Positions 7,040 to 10,974 of a DNA stretch of 10,974 nt are shown piece by piece. The stretch lies in assembly GCA_043757205.1 (NCBI GenBank), contig JAYVPU010000045.1:1-10974 (forward strand), given 5' to 3'. Each line of letters opens with the position of its first letter. Within the stretch, counting starts at the first letter, position 1. Source of the DNA: CANCDA01 sp043757205. GTDB lineage: Bacteria > Pseudomonadota > Gammaproteobacteria > Burkholderiales > Burkholderiaceae_C. The notes under the pieces are model-generated. The model was not told the origin of the DNA, did no database searches, and was given only the letters and a program-made list of their open reading frames with translations. The translations under genes and the position numbers were made by a program.

Positions 7040-8256
7040 GGCGCGGTCTTGGCCGGTGGCAAGCCCACTTGCCATTGGGTTGACACTGGCATCCCGCTGC
7101 GAGCGGACGCCAAGATGGCCAGACAGACCTCGGTGGTGGCACGCGCCCATTCGCCGCTGTGCAGCGGCGGCTGGTCATGCAGCACGGCGGCGACCAACTC
7201 GTCAATCACTTCCCTGCGTGGCACGGCGGGGCTTGGCAGCGGCTCTGTGCGGCGCTCCAGGTTGGCGCAGATGTCTATGCCGGTCGGGGTGGGGCGCAAG
7301 TCGGCCTTTTCGCAGCTCACGATGAAATGCCCGAAGTGTTGGTGCGCAGGGCGGCTGGGCGGTGCAGGGCTGACTTGGTCTTGGTACAGCGCGCCACCGT
7401 AGTTGCGCGCCGCCTTCAAGTGCGCTTCGGCTTCGGCGTCCCTGGCGCTGGCCAGACGTTTGCGTGCCGCCCCGTATTCGCTCGTTGGTTTGGCTTGCCC
7501 CATCTCGCCGATCTGGCTCAGCCAGTCGTCGCTGTCGAAATGGCCATAGCCGCTGTAGCAGGCGCTAGCGGATGCGCCGTTGTCAAAGCTCAGCAGCGCT
7601 TGGTAGGCCCCTTCGGTGGGGCGAGTGGCATCCCAGGCGCCGGTATGGGCCATCACGCTGCGCACCCGCCCACCGCCCAGCAAGCGCACGATGTCCATCT
7701 GGTGGGTGGCTTGGCTGTGAATCACGCCGCCGCCCGCATCGGTGACAAGTTCTTCAGGTCGGCGGGGGCGGTACAGGAAGTCGGTGTAGTTCAGGGCGGT
7801 GATCATCTTCACCGCGCCGAATTCGCCGCTGTCAATCAGCGCGCGTGTGCGCAAAATGGGTGTGTTGAAACTGTGGCTGTGGCCGACCAGCAGGTGCACC
7901 CCGGCGGCTTGGGTCGCCTCAATCATGGCGTGGCATTGCGCCAGCGTGATGGCCATTGGTTTTTCAACCAGCACATGCTTGCCGTGGGCGGCTGCGAGCT
8001 GGACGTGTTCGGCGTGGAACTGGTGTGGTGACGCCACATACACCACCTCAACGCGGGGGTCGGCACACAGGGCCTGCACGTCCTCATGAGCGGGCGTGCC
8101 AAAGTCGCGCTCGAATTGCGCGCGGGCTTGCGGCAGCGGATCGGCCGCGGCCACCAGTTGCACGCGGGCATCGTTCAGGAAGGTAGGCAGCATGAGCGTG
8201 AACGCGCGGCCCAGGCCCACCACGCCGATGCGCAGGACGCGTGTGGGCTTGCTCAT
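7036..8256 (-). CDS. ophB: Phthalate 4,5-cis-dihydrodiol dehydrogenase, Gfo/Idh/MocA family
   Basis: A 406-residue cytoplasmic oxidoreductase expected to oxidise cis-4,5-dihydroxy-4,5-dihydrophthalate to 4,5-dihydroxyphthalate with NAD(P)+. The N-terminal Rossmann fold shows GVVGLGRA at 11-18 and the family EKP motif at 98-100 (HVLVEKPMAI). The C-terminal alpha/beta domain carries the GGGVIHSQATHQMD segment at 175-188, with His185 and Asp188 in the usual active-site region. The length is close to that of Pht4 of Pseudomonas putida, the Gfo/Idh/MocA member assigned to this step. The symbol ophB is used for the same step in Burkholderia. The call rests on family plus position: it lies directly between the dioxygenase reductase and the regulator, with four-base ATGA overlaps at both ends. 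A long in-frame extension to 8382 lies inside ophA1 and was not used. Without the context, only the family would be certain. Confidence 0.82.
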   Translation of the reverse strand: MSKPTRVLRIGVVGLGRAFTLMLPTFLNDARVQLVAAADPLPQARAQFERDFGTPAHEDVQALCADPRVEVVYVASPHQFHAEHVQLAAAHGKHVLVEKPMAITLAQCHAMIEATQAAGVHLLVGHSHSFNTPILRTRALIDSGEFGAVKMITALNYTDFLYRPRRPEELVTDAGGGVIHSQATHQMDIVRLLGGGRVRSVMAHTGAWDATRPTEGAYQALLSFDNGASASACYSGYGHFDSDDWLSQIGEMGQAKPTSEYGAARKRLASARDAEAEAHLKAARNYGGALYQDQVSPAPPSRPAHQHFGHFIVSCEKADLRPTPTGIDICANLERRTEPLPSPAVPRREVIDELVAAVLHDQPPLHSGEWARATTEVCLAILASARSGMPVSTQWQVGLPPAKTAP

Positions 8257-9239
8257 AAGTCCAGCACCAGTTCGCCTGAGCGGGCACGGGACACACAGAC
8301 CATGATCTGGTCGGCTTTTTCGTCGTCCCCCAGCACCATGTCGCGGTGCTCTACATCGCCAGCCAGCAGGCCAGTGCGGCAAGAGCCACAGGTGCCACTC
8401 TCACAGGAACTGGAGACACGCAGGCCACCCGCCCGCAGCGCTTCCAGAATGCTTTGCTCCGGCGTCACGGGCACGGTGATGCCGCTCTTGGCCAGGCGCA
8501 CTGTGAACGCCGTATTCGCCGCGTTCACGCTGGCGTCCACGCCGAAACTCTCAAAGTGAATGCTGCCAAACGGCCAGTGCCCTGACATGTCGGCTACCGC
8601 CTCCATCAGGCCACGCGGGCCGCAGCAATACACCTGGGCGTCGCCCGGCGACTCGAACACCGGCCACAGATCCAGCGCCTGGGCGGGGTCACCGTGGTCG
8701 TGGTGCACCTGCACCCGGCCTGCAAATTCCGGCCCGCTCAGCTCGGTCAGAAAGGCCGTGTTCACCGCGTCGCGGGTGCAATAGATGAGGTTGAACTGCG
8801 CCTGACCCTGCGCCTTCAGGTGCCGCATCATGGACAGGATGGGCGTGATGCCAATGCCCCCGGCGATGAACAAGAATTTGTGGGCGCGCGGGTGCAATTC
8901 AAAGTTGTTGCGCGGTGCGCTGACCGACAGCAGGTCACCGGCCTGCACCTCATCTACCATGCTGATGGAGCCGCCGCGCCCCTGCGCATCGCGCTTGACT
9001 GCAATCTGGTACATCGCATGATCTGACGGGTTTGAGCACAAGGAGTAGTTGCGACGCACGCCACTGGGCAGCGCCACGGTGAGGTGAGCCCCGGCGGTGA
9101 AGACGGGCAGGGCCAGCCCCTGGGCATGGCGTAACTCAAAGCTCCAAATGTCTTGGGCCACTGCGGTCTTGCTGACCACGCGCAAGGCCATGAAAGGCGG
9201 CTCTGGTGTGGCAGTGGACGATTTGGTTTCGGTATTCAC
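8253..9239 (-). CDS. ophA1: Phthalate dioxygenase reductase (FMN, NADH, [2Fe-2S])
   Basis: A reductase that carries electrons from NADH to the phthalate dioxygenase oxygenase component. Domain order is that of the phthalate dioxygenase reductase/VanB family: FMN domain, NAD domain, C-terminal plant-type ferredoxin. With a GTG start at 9239 (328 residues), the FMN motif RNYS is at 63-66, the NAD motif GGIGITP at 127-133, and the cluster cysteines are Cys279, Cys284, Cys287 and Cys315. The C-terminal half, including CESGTCGSC and DQIMVCVSRA and ending GELVLDL, closely resembles Burkholderia cepacia phthalate dioxygenase reductase as I remember it. The start is uncertain. In-frame alternatives are TTG at 9281 and ATG at 9191, and none has a good ribosome binding site. 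GTG was chosen because the N-terminus then best fits the roughly 320-residue family length. The stop overlaps the ophB start as ATGA. Confidence 0.88.
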   Translation of the reverse strand: MNTETKSSTATPEPPFMALRVVSKTAVAQDIWSFELRHAQGLALPVFTAGAHLTVALPSGVRRNYSLCSNPSDHAMYQIAVKRDAQGRGGSISMVDEVQAGDLLSVSAPRNNFELHPRAHKFLFIAGGIGITPILSMMRHLKAQGQAQFNLIYCTRDAVNTAFLTELSGPEFAGRVQVHHDHGDPAQALDLWPVFESPGDAQVYCCGPRGLMEAVADMSGHWPFGSIHFESFGVDASVNAANTAFTVRLAKSGITVPVTPEQSILEALRAGGLRVSSSCESGTCGSCRTGLLAGDVEHRDMVLGDDEKADQIMVCVSRARSGELVLDL

Positions 9240-9287
9240 GGGTGGTTGCTCGGGTTGGATGGGTGTCAGAAATCGGTGCAAAAAAGC

Positions 9288-9316
9288 TTGACAAATCAGC
9301 TTAGTACTAATAATCT
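9288..9316 (+). promoter_or_regulatory. Putative sigma70 promoter for ophA2
   Basis: A perfect -35 box TTGACA (9288-9293) is followed after 17 bases by TAATCT (9311-9316), which keeps the first, second and last bases of the -10 consensus. Transcription would start near 9322, giving an untranslated leader of about 55 bases before the ophA2 ATG at 9378. The perfect palindrome TTAGTACTAA fills much of the spacer, and the second palindrome begins at the -10 box and covers the start point, a layout typical of repression. Predicted by eye only. Confidence 0.55.
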
Positions 9317-9331
9317 TAGTCTCCTAAGAAT
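9300..9331. promoter_or_regulatory. Tandem palindromic operator-like sites, candidate MarR target
   Basis: Two adjacent, related units lie in the divergent intergenic region. Unit one (9300-9314) contains the perfect 10-base palindrome TTAGTACTAA at 9301-9310. Unit two (9315-9331) contains the inverted repeat TCTTAG-TCTC-CTAAGA at 9314-9329. Each unit begins CTTAGT and ends TAANAAT, so they also form an imperfect direct repeat. The dyad centres are 16 bases apart. The palindromes lie in the spacer, -10 or start regions of both predicted promoters, where repressor binding would silence both arms. A further CTTAG lies at 9356-9360. MarR dimers bind palindromes of about this size; the link to the MarR gene in this locus is inference. 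Confidence 0.6.
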
Positions 9332-9341
9332 AAATACGCAA
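9313..9341 (-). promoter_or_regulatory. Putative sigma70 promoter for the leftward ophA1-ophB-marR operon
   Basis: Read on the minus strand, TTGCGT (9341 to 9336) is followed after 17 bases by TAAGAT (9318 to 9313), three of six and four of six matches to the consensus. Transcription would begin near 9305, about 65 bases before the chosen ophA1 start. The -10 hexamer overlaps that of the opposite promoter and one palindromic site, so a bound repressor would block it. Predicted by eye only. Confidence 0.45.
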
Positions 9342-9377
9342 GTCATTTGATACCGCTTAGCCCAAAAGGACGCCTGA

Positions 9378-10703
9378 ATGTTGACCCCTGAAGAAAACGA
9401 ACTTTTGTGCCGCGTGCAAGGCCAAGCGCCGATGGGCCAGCTGATGCGCCGCCACTGGACGCCGGTCTGCTTGATCGAAGAGGTCAGTGAGCCGGACGGT
9501 GCGCCTGTCAAGGCACAGATGTTTGGCGAGGACTTGGTGGTGTTTCGCGACACCGAGGGCCGTGTGGGCGTGATGGGGGAGTACTGCCCGCACCGGGGTG
9601 CTTCACTGGTGCTGGGTCGAAACGAAAACTGCGGCCTGCGCTGCCTCTACCACGGCTGGAAGATGGACGTGCAAGGCAATGTGCTGGAGATGGTGTCCGA
9701 ACCCGCCGCCAGCGGCATGGCGCAAAAGGTCAAGCATCTGGCCTACCCCACCCAAGAGTGGGGTGGGCTGGTCTGGGTCTATATGGGGCCGAGCGAGACC
9801 CAGCCCGCCTTTGTGCCGCCCGCCTGGGCACCCACCGCCGACACCCGCGTGACGATTGCCAAGGCCATCATCCCGTGCAATTGGGCGCAAATTCTGGAGG
9901 GCGCGATTGACTCGGCGCACAGCTCCAGCCTGCATTCGTCCGACATGGTGCCCGCGCGTGTGGACACGGCCAAGGCCACTGATTCGATGTGGCTTCGCCC
10001 CTCCACCGACAAGGCCCCGAGGATGCAGATCGAACGTGCGGCCTACGGCTTTCGCTACGCGGCCATTCGCCGCCCCATTCACAACGCCGCCGTCAACGAC
10101 TATGTGCGCTCCACCGTGTTTGTTGCGCCCGCCACCGCCCTGATCCCGCCCAACAACCTGTACAACGTGGCCAACATCAACGTGCCCATGGACGACACCC
10201 ACACGGCGTTTTATTTCATCGCCTGGGGTCACCCCGAGCAAACGCCTGCGACCGCCACTTGGCGCAAGTTCCTCGGGCAAGAGTTGGGCATTGACCTGGA
10301 CGCTCAGTACCGACCGCTGCGCACCCGGGACAACCATTTCTGGCAAGACCGCGCGGCCATGAAGGCGGGCAATTTCACCGGCATCACGGGCTTTCCTAAC
10401 CAGGACATCGCCATGTGGGTCACCATGGGGCCGATTGCCGACCGCAGCCACGACCGGCTGGGTGCCAGTGATCTGGCGATTGTGGAGTTCCGCAAGCAGA
10501 TGTTGGAGGCGGTGCGGGCGTTCCAGCGGGGTGAGCCTGCCATTGGCACCGGTGAGACGGCCATTGCGGCGTCGCCGACACCCGTTGTTGCGTTCCAGGC
10601 GATTGTTCCCAAGACCACGGACTGGCGCGCCTTTACGGCCACATATATGTGGGACGAATCTGCGCCTGCGCTTGAGCCCTCGTATTCCACCCCGGTCCAG
10701 TAG
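9378..10703 (+). CDS. ophA2: Phthalate 4,5-dioxygenase, oxygenase component (Rieske non-haem iron)
   Basis: A 441-residue Rieske oxygenase alpha subunit that should convert phthalate to its 4,5-cis-dihydrodiol, using electrons from the divergently encoded reductase. The Rieske [2Fe-2S] ligands are Cys70-x-His72 (YCPHRGAS) and Cys89-xx-His92 (CLYHGW). The mononuclear iron site is Asp178, His181 and His186 within EGAIDSAHSSSLH, with Asp343 the likely carboxylate ligand. Asp178 matches the number of the bridging aspartate studied in phthalate dioxygenase. Ser179, Arg207 and Arg244, which I recall as phthalate carboxylate-binding residues in the Comamonas testosteroni KF1 enzyme, are present at the same numbers; that is from memory. 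There is no beta subunit gene nearby, as expected for this alpha-only class. The ATG at 9378 has AAAAGGA seven bases upstream. It probably shares a transcript with the next gene, 48 bases on. Confidence 0.92.
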   Translation: MLTPEENELLCRVQGQAPMGQLMRRHWTPVCLIEEVSEPDGAPVKAQMFGEDLVVFRDTEGRVGVMGEYCPHRGASLVLGRNENCGLRCLYHGWKMDVQGNVLEMVSEPAASGMAQKVKHLAYPTQEWGGLVWVYMGPSETQPAFVPPAWAPTADTRVTIAKAIIPCNWAQILEGAIDSAHSSSLHSSDMVPARVDTAKATDSMWLRPSTDKAPRMQIERAAYGFRYAAIRRPIHNAAVNDYVRSTVFVAPATALIPPNNLYNVANINVPMDDTHTAFYFIAWGHPEQTPATATWRKFLGQELGIDLDAQYRPLRTRDNHFWQDRAAMKAGNFTGITGFPNQDIAMWVTMGPIADRSHDRLGASDLAIVEFRKQMLEAVRAFQRGEPAIGTGETAIAASPTPVVAFQAIVPKTTDWRAFTATYMWDESAPALEPSYSTPVQ

Positions 10704-10751
10704 GGGCGATCTTTTTTCTCATTCCAACTCAACACCTCCAGGAGATTGTTC

Positions 10752-10974
10752 ATGTCATCACGTCGCCCCTTTGTGATCGGCGCAGCCCTGCTGGCCGCCG
10801 GTCTCGCTGTTCCCGCATGGGTCACGGCGCAGGCCGCCTACCCGAATCGCAGCATCAGGTTCATCGTGCCGTATTCGGCCGGTGGCCTGCCTGACACCGT
10901 GGCCCGCATTTATGCGCAACGCCTGGGCGCAGCGTTGGGGCAGGGCGTGGTGGTGGACAACAAGCCCGGTGCCA
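10752..10974 (+). CDS. Bug/TctC-family tripartite tricarboxylate transporter substrate-binding protein (partial, 5' end)
   Basis: The first 74 codons of a periplasmic solute receptor, cut by the window edge. The signal peptide begins SSRRPFVIG and continues with a hydrophobic core to about residue 26, with likely cleavage around TAQA before YPN. The twin arginines in an SRRxF context suggest possible Tat export. The mature part starts YPNRSIRFIVPYSAGGLPDTVAR, the hallmark N-terminus of Bug receptors. The VVVDNKPGA segment follows where the family typically has its V(E/D)N(R/K)PGA motif. AGGAG at 10740-10744 precedes the ATG by seven bases. Its position 48 bases after ophA2 suggests it captures phthalate for uptake. 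That is inference, since Bug proteins bind many carboxylates and are numerous in Comamonadaceae. Confidence 0.88.
   Translation, partial: MSSRRPFVIGAALLAAGLAVPAWVTAQAAYPNRSIRFIVPYSAGGLPDTVARIYAQRLGAALGQGVVVDNKPGA

Noticed and set aside
7159..8031. 290-codon plus-strand open frame opposite ophB
   Set aside because: The minus-strand protein has clear Gfo/Idh/MocA motifs and operon overlaps; the plus-strand translation shows no domain and has a composition typical of an antisense shadow.
9603..10451. 282-codon minus-strand open frame opposite ophA2
   Set aside because: The glycine- and histidine-rich translation without motifs lies entirely within the Rieske oxygenase gene, whose motifs are intact.
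10690..10717. Possible terminator between ophA2 and the Bug receptor: CCCC at 10690-10693 with GGGG at 10703-10706, then six T residues at 10712-10717
   Set aside because: A four-pair stem with a nine-base loop, separated from the T-run by five bases, is too weak to call; it might at most attenuate.
1..10974. CRISPR array, transposase, tRNA or phage elements
   Set aside because: No regularly spaced repeats, transposase motifs, cloverleaf-like genes or integrase were seen; coding is nearly continuous.

Overview
The window looks like a chromosomal stretch from a betaproteobacterium, most likely Comamonadaceae (Polaromonas, Rhodoferax, Variovorax or Comamonas type). I base this on the fairly high G+C content, the style of the encoded proteins, a Bug/TctC-type solute receptor (expanded in this group) and a phthalate dioxygenase system typical of these aromatic degraders. 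The genus is inferred. No RNA genes, insertion sequences, CRISPR arrays or phage genes were seen. Coding density is very high and every gap is under about 100 bases.

Left part (1-4631, all plus strand): a CoA-thioester catabolic run. It holds the last 31 codons of the electron-transfer flavoprotein alpha subunit (etfA), a 593-residue acyl-CoA dehydrogenase that would pass electrons to ETF, a short-chain dehydrogenase/reductase, a small carboxymuconolactone decarboxylase/AhpD-like protein, and the two subunits of a succinyl-CoA:3-ketoacid-type CoA transferase (scoA, scoB). Order and spacing suggest co-transcription, at least from the SDR onward. The natural substrate cannot be read from the sequence.

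Middle (4675-6525, plus): a membrane-anchored class III adenylate cyclase with an extracytoplasmic CHASE2 sensor, three more membrane helices and a complete catalytic domain of the Lys/Thr (class IIIb) type. It converges on the next block with one base between stop codons.

Right part (6527-10974): a phthalate catabolic locus arranged divergently. To the left run the phthalate dioxygenase reductase (ophA1), a Gfo/Idh/MocA-family phthalate dihydrodiol dehydrogenase (ophB/pht4) and a MarR-family regulator, joined by two ATGA stop/start overlaps. To the right run the phthalate 4,5-dioxygenase oxygenase (ophA2) and the start of a TTT-type solute-binding protein, probably the uptake receptor. The intergenic space holds face-to-face sigma70-like promoters that overlap each other and a pair of tandem palindromic sites, the expected target of the MarR protein. 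The two arms together would import phthalate, hydroxylate it to the 4,5-cis-dihydrodiol and oxidise that to 4,5-dihydroxyphthalate. The decarboxylase that would yield protocatechuate is not in the window.

This is mostly recognisable catabolic biology. The least described element is the MarR/tandem-palindrome control of the phthalate genes.
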